NCBI RefSeq assembly: GCF_028769735.1
Contig: NC_088177.1
Coordinates: 14,076,599 to 14,140,598, forward strand
Direction: 5' to 3'
Length of the DNA stretch: 64,000 bases
Source: Zonotrichia leucophrys gambelii
Lineage: Eukaryota > Chordata > Aves > Passeriformes > Passerellidae
Part shown: positions 1 to 38,843 of the stretch, in pieces
Layout of the letters: each line of letters opens with the position of its first letter
Position numbering within the stretch: the stretch's first letter is position 1
Notes under the pieces: generated by a model
Told to the model about the DNA's origin: nothing
Databases searched by the model: none
Seen by the model: only the letters and a program-made list of their open reading frames with translations
Program-made: the position numbers and the translations under genes

Positions 1-2924
1 TTAAGAAGGAACAAGCACCACAGCAAGCATGCTAACCTGCACACCTCTGCTGGTCCTGTTACAAAACTGAAATATGAAGCAGTGCTGCTGTTAATTTAAC
101 AGGTTATCCTGCAAGTCTAGATAGAAACAGGTCTGATTTAAATACTTTTTTAAAATACTTTTTTTAACCCTATTCCTGTTTACCTTGTTAATTCAGCAGT
201 GAAGATGCCTCTTTCACAAAACTAAAATTTCTGGCATTGGTTTTCTTCTATATCTTGACTTTTTTCGACAAGTGACAAAGCATGACCACAGTTTCAATTC
301 AATTGCTATATAAAATACTTGGAATTTTTGCCCTCTGTCCCAGTTACCTTTCAGACCTTCAGAATGTGTAGGAGGCCCTATTTTTTCAGGACAAGCACTG
401 AAGGGAAATTTATATTCTCAAGATAGTATATTCTTCAAAATTTTCATAAACACAAACAAAGATAATAAATCCTTTCCCCTCTGCAAGGTGTTTTACATTC
501 AAATTAACCAGAATCACAGGTTGTAGCTCAAGATAAATATTGATCTTCATTCATTCTTATCTGTTCTCCGCACTGGATAATGTTGTGACCAAAAATTAAG
601 TTAATTTTTTGTTTAAATTCATCAAAGTAGGGGAATGCTCTGAATTTTGTGAAGAAGTATCTGGGGAAGCAAGTAGTGGAAAAACTGCTTTTACACCTGG
701 CTGAGCCCTTTCCACCAGACTGACCAGAGACGTGGTTCCTCTTAGAAAGTTTAACACTTGGCTTTCTCTGCCAGCTGCTTAGCAGCTTTTTCCAGGAAAA
801 ACATATTTCTTGTGGGTAAACCCTAAAAGGAATGCACGTAATAAGCAGCCCATTTTCTGTTTCTGATCAGTTCTGAGGCCAAGATCCAAACCCATTTGTT
901 TTAAAGCTGTATCAGTTTCCATCTCCTTTTTTCATCTTCACAGAATGGCACAGAAAATTTTTGTGGACAGTACCAGATATTGCCAATGGTGTTTCCATAG
1001 TTTTCCTCAGGAAAAGGATTCCTGGAAAGTTAAAGTGTATTGCACAAGTTAAACTTATTTTGTGTAGTTGTCCATTCTCTGTGTATAAAAGTAAACATTT
1101 TTTTATTCTGTGCAACAGGAGGCTCAGAAGTTCACTGTGCCAGACAACAAAACCAGTGAGCAGAGGGATGGCCAAATGTGCTTTTTAGGAAAATCAACAC
1201 ATCATCTTTATGTTTTTACTTCTGTGTTTTACAGTTAGGCATGCACGGAATGGCAGGGTTGATACACTTAGCTAACTGTCTAGATAAATACCTCCATTAT
1301 TTGCCCCTGGAATTTTAGAGGATCATTTTGAGTTTTCACTTCAACAAACAAAAAATTATTCAGAGACTCATGTAACCAGTTGAAGTTAATCAGGCTACAC
1401 ATGTAGCAAATTAATATAAGTCAAAAGTTTCCTATGTGCTTGCTTTCAAAAAAGAAACAATCTTCATAATTATTTATATTCTTTTATTTTTCTTTTTGAG
1501 GTCCTAGCTCGTCATTAGTCAAGAATAGTGGGAAATGGTTTGGTAGAAATAGCATTTCCCCATGTGTTGATGGCTTTTCATGAAAGTTTGACCAAAGTAT
1601 TTTGTTACCTGCTGCTATTTTAAAAATTAAAATTTAAAAATTTAATTGAGAAATGTATCTGCTGCAGTACAAGATGCTTGAAACTGTAGCTCTTTATGTC
1701 AGCACCAGAAAGTGCAGTCCTGACACTGCCCCAAGAGCTGCTGCATTTGCAATCATCTGATGAAATGCAGACAGCTCTACGAACTGCTACAAAGGAAAAT
1801 ATGCTCATAAAAACCCATTTGAACTTCTATGCTAATGAATTGCAGATTTCTTGAGCAGATTCAGTGTTCAGCCCAGGAAGATTTGCTTGTTCAGACAATG
1901 GATTGTTTTGCTTTTCTGAGACCTGTGGTAAACCAGGGATGCGTGGCTGAGTGGTCATTCCTTCTCCTGGGGAAAGCTTTCCCTGCTGCTTTCATTCTCT
2001 GCAGCACAGCTCAAAATTCAGGACTGGGGAGCCTTGCAGAGGCTGTTGAATACCAGAATCTAGGAGTATATCAAGTGTGATGTGATTTTGCTGCTTTGGG
2101 AAAAGAATTCAATGTGGCTTCTGCCTGGAGAAAGTTTTATCACTGACCCATGTGCTGTCCCTCCTCTTCCCCCTTCCCATGTTTTGATGCAGCAAAGAAA
2201 TTTTAGAGAAATTGTTCGTTCTTAAATGCTTCTGGATACAATTCTTCGGAGACTGGATGTTTTGTTTTGTGCTAAAAGAGGAGAAGGAGACTTTTGCAAA
2301 GGAAATGCCCTTGTAAAGAACTCTCCTGATTACTCCTTACATTTGCAGATTTGTTTTTTTTTCCTATCCCCTGAGTGGGTGATCCAAGACAATAGGAGGC
2401 TTTGTTTGGAAGCCTAAGCCACCAGTTTGGCATGGCTGGATCTATCTGTGACCTATTTACTTGAAGTGGGTATTTTAAGTGCCTCAGGCAGCTTTGAGCT
2501 GTAGCACTGCCCCCGGTAAGATCTGCTGATGAAGTTATGGCTGCAGTGGGTGCCACGAGCTTACATTTCCCTCCTGGAGATTTTGGTCATTTGTGCAAAA
2601 CAGTCAATTGTTCAAAACTCCATCACTTCCACTTACAAAATAAGGAAGTGTGGGATAGGTCAGTGTTCTTTGAAAATAGCTTGTTCTAACAAAGTGCTGC
2701 TTTATTTTTGGCTGATTGCTTTATTGGTATCACCACGGAATCCACAGGGGAATTTCAATCTCAGAGGCCATTGATTTCATCAACAATAAAGCAATAAATA
2801 AATCTTGTGAAGACCATGCATTGATTAGGAATGAAATTGGTTGATTTTTATCTGGCTAAATCTCTCATTAGCTCAGTCCCTCTGAATTTGGTTGTTACCC
2901 TTTTCCCTGTGCTGGGTGGCTGGA

Positions 2925-3260
2925 GCGTGCCTTGGGATCCGGGTGTGCTCTGAATGCAGGAGAGAGCAGCAGGACCTATGGAAACTCCTCCCCACGCTGT
3001 TAGAGCTGACAGCAGAGAGCTGCTCATGCTTCAGTGATTAGGTAGAGTCCTGCCTGAACACTGTTGGCTCTGTCTGGATGTGGCTGGCTCGCAGGGGGAT
3101 GACGGCTTGGAAAAAAAAAAGGCGGCTCACTTCTGTTAGGCGAGGCAAAAGATGCTTTTGTTCCAGCACTGCCCGGGGGGAAAACGTGGGATTCATACCT
3201 CAGGAGAGGGAAGGGGACAGTGGGAAGGTCTCTATTCCCCTCTGCCTGAGTGACTGCAAA
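2925..3260. other. CpG-richer patch inside ITGAV intron 2
   Basis: Within otherwise CpG-poor, AT-rich intron this ~330 bp contains about ten CpG dinucleotides and higher GC, with short runs such as GGCGGCTC and GGCGAGGC. No exon homology or repeat family was recognised. It could be an intronic enhancer or alternative promoter, a decayed GC-rich transposon, or chance. The CpG enrichment is seen directly; function is inference. Confidence 0.35.
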
Positions 3261-4460
3261 ACACAGTGGATAAACCAAGGTTGCTAAAGCATCAGCTGCC
3301 TCCCAGCGTGGGGAGTTTCAAGGGAAGATGAGCTCAGGTTTGTTTGCTCCTGCTGCATCAACTGAGGCTGAAATCGCTCAGATTTTGGTTGCAATGATAG
3401 ATGAAAGATACTTGACACTGCATAGACTTCTCCTATTATTAAAAGAGGGCTTTTGTGTATTTTATAGCTTTGTCTTTCTTTTGGCTAGCTGCACAGTTTC
3501 CCTTCACCTAGAAGGGCAAATTCATTTCCGTGAAGTCAGCATAGTTACAAAGAGGTTTATTTTAAGGAGAGGTCTGTGAATTGGATGGCTATTTACATTT
3601 TACAACTTCTTAAGTGTTTTTAGTGTGATGGCACTGAACCAGGTTGCATCAGTTCAGTGCCTCTTGACTCATGATTATCTCTGATAAGTCTGTCTGAAGA
3701 TGGGGGTAAATGTTTTAGTTCAGTTTGTTCATTACCATAAAAACAGGCAGGCTGCAAGTTACAACTGGATCCACTTACTCAACAGCAGGACTTTCCTAGT
3801 AACTCCTTTGTTCCTGTAACTGATAATATTCACCTTGGGGAAAGAAGGTGCCAGCTATCCAAAGGTGACAGTTTAAAGAAATCCATCAGTGAATAAAAAA
3901 GTGATCTTTTAATTATATTTAGAAGATGGATTTCTTTTCATTTTCTGTAATTTCTACCCATCATCTCTCCACATTAATTTTCATTTTTCAGTTCAAATTC
4001 TATGGAATTTGGTAAAGGGACAGTGCTCCATTGGTCCACCAGCAACACACCTTTTTTTTGTTTTGTTTTGTTTTAATTTTAATTCTGTTCTTGCCCTGAC
4101 TACCCCATCCCTCCACCTAGAAAGTACCTTGTGACACACAGCGCTGTTGACTTGACATGTCAGCCCTTTTTCCCTATGGAAAGAGTCATGTAAAATCATC
4201 ATGTGATGCCTGCTACAATCAGAAGGAGCAAAGGAAAGACCAGGGCAGAAGCTGCATTTACAAATAGGAAATAATACCCCCGGCCATATGACATAATCCT
4301 GGAATTAGTGACCCATCAAGTACAAGTCCCTGTAGCAGTTACATTTTAGTCTGACAAATGGCATTGCATAAAAACTCTAGATGTTTTCTGGAATAAATCT
4401 TGTCAGAATATAGTTTGTCCTGCCTAGATATATTTGTTTGAATGGCTTTTTAAAGGCTTT

Positions 4461-4586
4461 TTCAAGGCAAGGTTGGATGGAGCTCTGAGCAACCTGTGGA
4501 AGATGTCCGTGCCCATGGCAGAGAGGTTGGAACAAGATGACCTTTAAGGTCCCTTCAAACCCAAACTCTTCTGTGATTTTATGATT
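4461..4586 (+). mobile_element. CR1 LINE 3'-terminal fragment
   Basis: The segment follows the conserved CR1 3' end: an AAGGTTGGATGGAGCTCTG stretch, GAGCAACCTGTGGAAGATG, then a GATGACCTTTAAGGTCCCTT-like stretch, ending in an octamer-like TTCTGTGATTTTATGATT tail. It is in sense orientation to ITGAV. It is a short 5'-truncated copy, as is usual for avian CR1, with no reverse transcriptase coding. Identification is by remembered family consensus, not by a search. Confidence 0.85.
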
Positions 4587-7014
4587 AAAATGTACATCAT
4601 TGGCTTAAAGACACATGTAGGGTATTTTTGGAATACTCTGAAATTTTAAGAGTACAAGAAAAAGCTATAAGAAATACAATAAGGCTACAGGAACCCTTAT
4701 AGTAGTAAGGCTGATTATAATACATCAAAGCATTGGGCTAGATTTATAAATCCCTGGATGCTTAAATCTTACCTGTAATACAGTTTGGTTCATTTAAGGT
4801 AGGTACTGGTTTTTTGGGTTTATTTTATATATATATATCTACCACTAAAAGTTATACAAAGATAGATAAAATAATAATTAATTCAGGCTCTTCTTTGCAA
4901 TAAAACACAGAAGTGTTTTATTGCAATGTCAGTGTTTTATTGCAAATGCTGAAGTCAGTCCTGTACCTTCCCATGACACATCTACTTTATGGTATAAAGT
5001 AGCTCAATATTTAACTGTGGTTAAAACTGCTTCAGTGAGGGCTCACATTTAAGTGTTTTCATGTTTGTTTTTCCCATCATGAAGTAAAAACTCAAATGGT
5101 TTCTTGTTTAAAGCGAGGGGATTTTTGTTGAGTGGGTGTTTTCCAGAATTCCTCATAAAAGTAGTTTCTCTTTGGATCTGAGAGAAAGGCTTATAATCTA
5201 TTTCAGTTTTTCCTGGGGAGAATTCTGAGTGAGTATAGGTAAAAAAAGGTTTTCTTCTCTAATGGAGAGTTAACATCAGATTTAGCCTGTATCAATTTTT
5301 CATCTGAGACTTCTCTGTGTTTCAAATGTACAAATTTTCCACTTGATCTAGATCTTCTGTCCTCATGCACTTTCCAGTGCTGCAGCCATTCTCAAGCTGA
5401 ACTCAAGGCTCTCTCCCTAAAACCCCTCACATAAAGTTTTAAAGAACCTAAAGAAGCTTTGAATATCAGAAAAACTCAATCTAAGGCATTTTAGCCTTGT
5501 AGCACATCTTGCTTTGTTATGTTTGCACTGACACAGGGCAACTTGACTGAGATGTTTGCAGCAAGTTTCCACAATAGAGGTGCTATAAATAACTAAAATC
5601 CAGCTTGCCAAATTGCCTCATGGAACACATTTTTCTGTGGGGTGGTGGGGTTTTGTAAGAATTCTTCATTTGTTGTTCAGGCCTTCAGAAATGACGCTGC
5701 TGGCTCCTGAAGTCATGACATCTGGCACATAAACTCCATTTGGCACACAATTATCTCTGTGGTCATGTTCGTTTCCTTTCCGCTTTGGGGATTTGGGGTT
5801 TTTATGTGCCAGCTTCTGGTTGTATCTGAAAGCACTGAGATTTCTAATATTATCATCCTCAATTTAGAGCTGAATCAGGGCTTTTTTAATACTGTAAAAA
5901 ATATTTTTGTCCCTTAAACACCAAGGGAGATGCTGTCCTGGACACTGATCCTTCTTGGCAGCTGAAGGGTGCACAGGGAAAGGGCAGAGAGGAGCAGTTC
6001 TGGCAGCCTGTGCTGGTTCTTCTGCTGGCTCCCCCCTTCTCCAGAGCAGTCAGCATAGACCATGGGCAGGTGGCCTCAATAACCAGGACTTGGCTTTCTT
6101 TTTATTGTATTTTTTATTCTTATTATTCAGCCCAGACTTCAAGGAACTCATTTCCTTTACAGCTGAGATAAAATCAGGTTGATAATGCAGAATGGCTGCT
6201 TAATCCCTATTACAACACAGCCTTTCCTTCTAATTCTTGCCTGTTGTTTTAAACTTGAGTGGGAGGTTTGCATCCTAGACACCTTTATAGTACCTAGGAC
6301 AATGGGATTCTGCTTTACACTATGGAACTGCTATGCTAGCTTTCATTTTTGCCACGCATACATAATAAATATCCAACAGAAAAGTATAAAATGCCACTCT
6401 GCAGCTATCCCCAAGTTTAGCACTGTTTAAAGCTGTGTTTGGCAAGTAGAGCTGAGACATTTCTTTGCATTCAAGAGTAGCTGGACAAGTAGAGGACAGA
6501 AGCCAAATCTGTCTTTCCAGGCTACGTAACCCTGGGTGTGGTTAAAAGATGAATTAACTTTTAAATCCCTGTTGGTGTCAAAAAGGATATAATTCCCAGC
6601 CCTGTGTTGCTGTCTTCTCCCCAGCAGTTTAGCACTGCTCCCCTCCCCATGCAGCCAGCTGGGTTGGAACCTCACCCTGCTGAATCCTTTTTTAGGAGGG
6701 TTCATTCTTAGGTGGGCCATGATGTGAGCAGGGGAGACACAGGCAGCAGGAATGAACCTGGGGACAGGAGCAAATGGGAATTGCTGCCCCTTTTGGGTGG
6801 CAGCTTCATCTGAAACTCACCCAGTCATGCCTTTGAGCAAAACTGTCTGCGGGTGGATATTCATAAAGACAAGGAACGGGAAAAATGAGTGTGTCAAAGA
6901 TAGTTCCCTATTTGGAAAACACCCTGATTTGGTTTTGTTCTTCTGTGCCATTAAAATGTGGCATGCAGGTCTCCAAGCTACATTTTAACCTGTGCGAGGG
7001 TGAGAGTATAAAGG

Positions 7015-7150
7015 TTCAATGTACATGATTCTGTGCAGATGTGCTGATTATCAGCAATGATTTATGTTCAAGGTATATAAATCTGTGATGTGCTGACCAT
7101 CAGCAATGACTTATGTTCAATGTACATAAATCTGTGCAGATGTGCTGACT
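7015..7150. repeat. Degenerate ~60 bp tandem repeat
   Basis: Two imperfect units and part of a third share TTCAATGTACAT, CTGTGCAGATGTGCTGA and ATCAGCAATGA in the same order. Copies differ by substitutions and by a short deletion of GCA in the middle unit. It lies in intron 2 with no evident function. Confidence 0.7.
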
Positions 7151-7694
7151 CTTCAAGCCTTTAGCACCAGCCCAGTAAGAGATGGAGGGGAGGTGACAGA
7201 GGGAGGTGGAGTTTGAGTCCCCTTTGATGACATTAGAAAAAACCACAATAGTTCTCTGTGTTGCAATGTGCTTGGCATTGGTTTCTGTGTAGTTCTAATC
7301 TGAGAGCAAAAATAGTGCAGATACTTGCTTGCTTTGGCTGAGTCGGCAGATTAAGATCTCTTTTGTCTTTTCCATGGGACTTTCCTGAAGGAAGTAACAC
7401 AATCTCTGCAGACAAAGCGTTCTTTACAAGGTGTAAAACAAGCAGGGAAATTCTGGTTCAAGTGGCCACAGTCTCTGATTCATAGCAGGGCTGGGTATGG
7501 GGATCCCCTGGCACTCTGCAGGTGTTATGTGGCTGCTGCCTCATAAATTCCTGTCATTTTGGGCTCTCTAAATCAGCCAGTTAGGGAACTTTGAGCAAAG
7601 GTATGTTTTGCGAAGTCTTACATTGATTTTCTCATTATGCTGGCTAAGTTTCCCTCATTTTGCCAATGAAAGTACACAAGAAACACCAAATAAT

Positions 7695-8165
7695 TCTATT
7701 ATTTTATATACATATATATAAACTATTATTATTTATTATTACGTTATTTGCTAAAAATTTATATTATAATAACATATGATATATAACATATGATATATAT
7801 GATATATGATATATAATATATAATATATAATATAGTATATAGTATATAGTATATAGCATATAGATATATATATTATAGATATAATATTACAATATATATT
7901 ATATTATATTATATTATATTATATTATATTATATTATATTATATATATTATATAATATATATTATATTATATATATACTATAATAATATATATTTGTATA
8001 ATATATATTATATTATATGTATTATATTATATGTATTATATATTATTATATACTATTATTTAGTTATTTTATTATATTATATTATATTATATTATATTAT
8101 ATTTATTATATATTATATAAATAATAGTATTATTTAATAAATATTCTATATTATTATATTACTTG
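7695..8165. repeat. Long AT-only simple repeat (TATAT and ATATT units)
   Basis: About 470 bp are composed almost wholly of A and T. A (TATATGATA)-like section is followed by pentanucleotide ATATT runs around 7890-7940 and 8070-8100, and by TA dinucleotide stretches. The sequence is strongly self-complementary, so it could form cruciforms or act as a DNA-unwinding element. It ends about 670 bp upstream of exon 3. Confidence 0.9.
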
Positions 8166-8835
8166 CTGGATATATATTTTCTATATATTTTCCATTATTT
8201 TGGCACTCACACCTGCAGAAGTACTACTTGTTTCTACCAGCCAGCATCATGGGACAGAGACACCATTGCAAATTACTCAGTTTTTACCTTGCTCTCTTTG
8301 CCCATATCTTTCAAGTTTGCAAATTTCCTGCTTTGTGCATTGCAGTGACACTCAGAATAGAGATGTTACCACTTGGTGGAATTAGGAGAAGGATCTCATT
8401 CCTGATTCTAGCCAAAGCTCACATGATTTAATGGAGGCAATATTTCTTTTAGAGGCATCAGAACTAACAGGGCTTTGGCTCTGCTCCTTGAGCAGTGCTG
8501 TAATCTGCTTGGAAGCCAAATATCTCAGCTATGAGGTATTTACTGTGTGGCTGTCAAACATGCTATAAACTTTGAGCTCCTTCAACTAATCAGCATTGTA
8601 CCAATGCTCTGTATGCAAAAATAGCTGCTTTGGGCCCTTGATGTAAAAAAATACTAATGAATAATTTTTTAAAGCCTGTTTCCATCAAAGTGTGATATTC
8701 TCCAATGTTGCTGTCCCTGGTTTTCTCTGTATGCATCAAAACCAATGGCTTAGTGTGGGGGTTTTTTGGTTTTTTTTTCATTTTTTACTGAACAGGTTCC
8801 TGTGAAATTATGCTTCTTTTTTCTTTTCTTTGTAG

Positions 8836-34570
<25,735 letters not shown>

Positions 34571-35860
34571 GCAGAGTTTTATCTGTAAGACATTCTGAAG
34601 TGTACACTTGCCTACATCCTGGTTACAAATATTGGCTTCCCCCTTCATGAGCAAACACTCAGCACTGCAGAGCTGCTGGTCTCTGATGTGCAAAGCAAGG
34701 GCAAAACACTTAAACCCCTCTCCTGCATTAATGCTGTTCCTGCCTGCCACTAACACACCTGCACTGACCCCAGGGACAAACTTCAGTGACAGCAGTGCTG
34801 GGATTCTGCTTGCTGGGACACAGGATACATCATCTTTTCTGGTCCATGCACTGACTCTCCATGAATTGCTACCCAGATCCTGCAGTTGCCCTTGGAGCCA
34901 GCAGCCTCCAGAGGTGCTGGCTGGATTCCATGGTTGGTTTTGGTTGGAGTACACTACATTTCATTGCCTAGCTCTTGAAAGTCAGTTGCACAAAAAAAAC
35001 AAAGATGAATGTAGCTTGTTTTACAGTACTGAAGATTGTTCTTTACCCATTAGCTCTGATGATGACGTTTTTCTCCTGCTCAAGAGATAGGAAATATTCA
35101 GTGGAATCATTCACAGCTGATAGGTATCTCAGTTCTGCACACCAGTCATCTGTCTTGCGGTTTCTCTCTAGACCTTACAAACACTGTTCTCCAGGTTTTG
35201 GGGCTCTTACTGTAGGGATTGAGCCTGCAAGCACCAAGTGAGGGACAGAAATCTGGGGCTGATGTACTTTCTGTGGGACATGAGGAAAATATTCAGGGCA
35301 AGATCCCAAGACTCTGCTGTGTATTTCCACAGTGCAGGATCCAGGTGTTCCACAGAGTTCTTGGCACCATGGATGCATTCATGCCCTGCCAGGGACAAGA
35401 TGCTGGGCTGTGGCTGCCAACAGACATGTCTGAGAAAACCCTCGGTGCCCGCAAGTCAAACCTGTGCAGGGTTTGAAGGCTGTAAATTACTTGGATTGTG
35501 TTTTGGTTTCTGGCAGGGCACAGTGTGGCACAGGTGACCTGGTGCACTGCAGGGAAGATGTCAATCCTCACTTTTCCTGGTTGCCCATGCCCAGGTGCAG
35601 GATGGAGTGGCACAGGGGCTGTTCACACCAGGCTCTCTGCCAGCCACATCCATGGATCTGGATTACACCTGCACTTCAGCCACTCTCACACCTCCCTCAC
35701 CTCCTGCCCCCAGAGAACAGTGAGTCCAACGAAGCAGGGAAGAGCTGGCAGTGCACAAGGGTTCAAAAACTAAAGGCTGATTTGGCTTGTTTCATTTCAC
35801 TCATTCATTGTTCCATGGGCTTGTTTCCTTGGATTCATTCATTGTTTCAGTCCCTGCATG

Positions 35861-35894
35861 TTTCATTGCACAAGACATTTCATTGCACAAGACA
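35861..35894 (+). repeat. 17-bp tandem pair in the ITGAV 3'UTR
   Basis: TTTCATTGCACAAGACA occurs twice in a row, and a third partial TTTCATT follows, itself followed by related CAATGCATTTCATTG. Related TTCATT words extend upstream to about 35790. Confidence 0.95.
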
Positions 35895-36202
35895 TTTCAT
35901 TATGTTCAATGCATTTCATTGCCAGAAAAGACACTAAATATTTGGATCCATTGCTGGTTTTTGAACATACCAAAAGGTCAGTGGTTTAAAGCCATGGGTT
36001 TGCATCACTCTCAGCTTATTTCCCTCACCATTGGTGTAGTGAAAGGGAACTTCTTACACTGATTGAGACAAGAGCATTGTCTCTGCATTTCAGCAGACAA
36101 GGAACTGCAGAGCAGGAGGTTGTTCAGCTTGCAGCCACAGGTTGCACAGATCCTACAATGGACATACCTGAACCATTACTAAGGTGCCTTCTATGAGGTG
36201 TG

Positions 36203-36231
36203 TTTATTCTCTTTCCCAAAAAGAGAATAAA
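36203..36231 (+). promoter_or_regulatory. ITGAV: Perfect hairpin enclosing an alternative poly(A) signal
   Basis: TTTATTCTCTTT (36203-36214), loop CCCAA, and AAAGAGAATAAA (36220-36231) are exact reverse complements. The AATAAA hexamer is at 36226-36231, in the 3' arm. A GT-rich element (CCCTGTGTGC) lies about 35 bp downstream, so this has the parts of a working proximal poly(A) site that would shorten the 3'UTR to about 1.7 kb. Whether it is used is inference. Confidence 0.6.
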
Positions 36232-38741
36232 TTACACTATAAATTATAAATTACATGACACTCCCTGTGTGCAGCCAGGCACGCAAAGGAAAACTTCTAC
36301 TGTTCTTACACCAGTGAGATTTCTATGTAGACAAGCTCTTGAAAGGGCAAAAACTCTGGTTTGGTTTTGTACCTTGAGGTTTTTGTTCATTGCTGCATCT
36401 CCCCCATAAATACAGCAGTGCTCACTAAAGCCAGAACTTTCTGAAATGAGCAGTTTGTTTCAACTCTGGTTTCTGCATCCTTTCAGGGGTTGAAAATCCA
36501 CCAATGGCTTTTGTTAAATCCATTTTTACTTGCTGATCCGTGATGGCATCTGAGAGCACTGAGTCTGGGGGGGCCAGTATGTTCACCAGATATAGGCTTC
36601 CATATTTATCCATGTACATGGGTTGGGTTTAGACAGTTTGTTTAGATAAAATTAGTTCACATGAAAGGGTGTAGGGCATGATTCTGCTTTCACTGAACTT
36701 TCAAGGTCTTCAGTGTGGCTAATATCTTATTTTTGTCTGTATTTTTAGTATTGTTACTAGTAATGTAGTAGAGAGCCAGGAGTCAGGCTTTGATCCTGGC
36801 CTCAAAATGTGACTTTGGTAGAGCAGCATTATTTTCAGTTTCTTCCATGGGCTTGTGGTTCTCATGCTTTGTCAGCTGATTATCTGTGTGCAAGGAGCTT
36901 GGTTTTACTCAGTCTTAATCTCAGTAGGGTAAGAGGTTTAAGAGCCTGCCAGACAGATTATAGCTCTAATTCCTCCGTGTGTGCTTTCATTACATGTACA
37001 CTCCATGGTGACTTGAAATTTATTAGACTACTTGCATGTGTAGGCTTGGTTAGGAGGTGAAAAAGAGTATTTAAATAAAAATCATGGTCAAGATCCCTCC
37101 TGCTCACATGGATTGCTAATGTCAGTGCTAACTGCATCCTAATTTTACTGGAAACTCTCTTTTTGCTAATTTTCAGGATAAGAAGGTACATTTTATTGGT
37201 ACAACTGCTGTAGCTGTAGAAAGTATCTTCCTTTTTTGAAGTTACATAAAGTAAGACTTATTTAAGTGATTTTTTTATTTCTTGCCTTCTGCTGAAGGAT
37301 GAAAACAAATAGTTGCTTCTTTCATGTCCATTAATTTCCAGTTAGGTTCAAAAGACCACAGTAGCATATGTAAATGGAGTATACAGGTTACTTAGCATAG
37401 ATGTAACACCTCAAATTCAACTTAAAGTAGCATTTGTGTTTCAGGGAGATTCCAAACTGGAAATTTTCCTGAATGGGGGTGCAGGAAACTTTTGATAGGG
37501 TGTTCTAGATTCAGCAATAAGAGTCCAGATTATGTATGTACTTGTGTCAATATAAATTTTATACTGGTTTAGAGGCATTGATGTATTCTTACAGCAAGTA
37601 CTGTAGAAGGATGTTAAAGATTTTTAAGAAACTTTAGAAAAGGTATTTTAGAATGAAATTAATGCCTTTGAGTCAAAATTTGTATGCACATGGTGCATAC
37701 TGGAAGCATTTAAAAAATACAAGTACAGTAACAGAGAATTAGCCTTCTTTTGAGAGCTATGTTTCAGGAGCAGATTTTTTATAAATATAAAATCAACAGC
37801 TATGTAATTATTTAGACAATAAGAACATTTTAAAAGAGCTATATCTTTTATAATGAAATATGAATTATGTAAGTACTCCAGTTTGCAATTAATGCAGCAT
37901 CTCATGATCAATACTGAAAAGTGATTTATATTACAGAATGCATATTATCTATTACTATAGTTGACAATATTTAGAAAATGTAAAGCAAGGAACCTAATTT
38001 ATAGGTTTACATTTCTTTCAAGAAACTATGAAATTGTGGAAATAGCTTTTGTTTAAGCATGACTGTAAAGTCAAATATGGCTATATTTATCAACATAATT
38101 TGAAATCTTTGAGTAAGTTTGCCAAGTTATCAGGGTTTTTTCTGTTTTAAATCTTGATCTACACATTGATCTCCAATTCACATAATGCTTGTGGCAACTT
38201 TCTAAAGTTTCCTACGTGTGCTCTTTCTTTATAAAACATTTATTCCAAGCAAAGGTATCAAATATTTAGTTGTTTCTAAACTTGAGTCCTCGCTTAAATA
38301 GTCTTAAACGGTATATTGAAAATATTTCAGCTATGATCAGCATGCCTTTGGTGATTTGAAGGAATCATGCTGCACTTAGATTTTTGCAGCATTTGGGTTT
38401 GTTGTTGGTTACCCTGACAGAATCCTGGAGTATTTTATCCTCCACTCTCCCAGACAGTCTCAGAGCAGCATTACACTGGTTTTTGGTTAGTCTGGACCAA
38501 AGAGAAAAAAACAGGTTTTGTCTTTGGTCCAGCCTAATGTGACCCTTTGAACATGATTCTTTGTGTCCAGTGCTGCTGGCTGATAATGATTTGGGAAAAA
38601 AATAAAAAATTATTACAGAAAAACAGGACTCTGAAAAATAAAAAGGGTGATGGCAGGGCCCAGAGGAGATGATTTTGGTTTGTTCCTGAGGCGTGCAGAG
38701 CTCTGTTGGCAGTGGCCCCTGTCACAGGCAGATGCCACAGC

Positions 38742-38843
38742 TGGGATCATGGTTATTGCTGAGTTCTGTGACTCCTGTGGGATCTGAACTCCTTGGATGG
38801 GATGGTGGTTATTGCTGAGCTCTGTGGCATCTGGACTCCGTGG
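38742..38843. repeat. Imperfect ~50 bp tandem duplication
   Basis: Two copies share GGTTATTGCTGAG, TCTGTG and ATCTG-ACTCC-TGG in order. A short inverted repeat GGCCTAGC-TCACT-GCTAGGCC follows at 38891-38911. Confidence 0.8.

Larger units (their letters stand above)
1..8835 (+). other. ITGAV: ITGAV intron 2 (5' end outside window)
   Basis: No exon was recognised in this 8.8 kb. Exon 2, which encodes the end of propeller blade 1, was searched for by eye and not seen, so the window probably opens inside intron 2. Recognisable contents, listed separately, are a CR1 3' fragment (4461-4586), a CpG-richer patch (about 2925-3260), a degenerate ~60 bp tandem repeat (7015-7150) and a long AT-only repeat (about 7695-8165). 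The rest is unremarkable AT-rich intronic DNA. A pyrimidine tract runs into the acceptor AG at 8834-8835. Confidence 0.85.

Noticed and set aside
1..8835. Search for ITGAV exon 2
   Set aside because: No stretch encoding the end of propeller blade 1 ahead of the split glycine was found by eye, so exon 2 is presumed upstream of the window.
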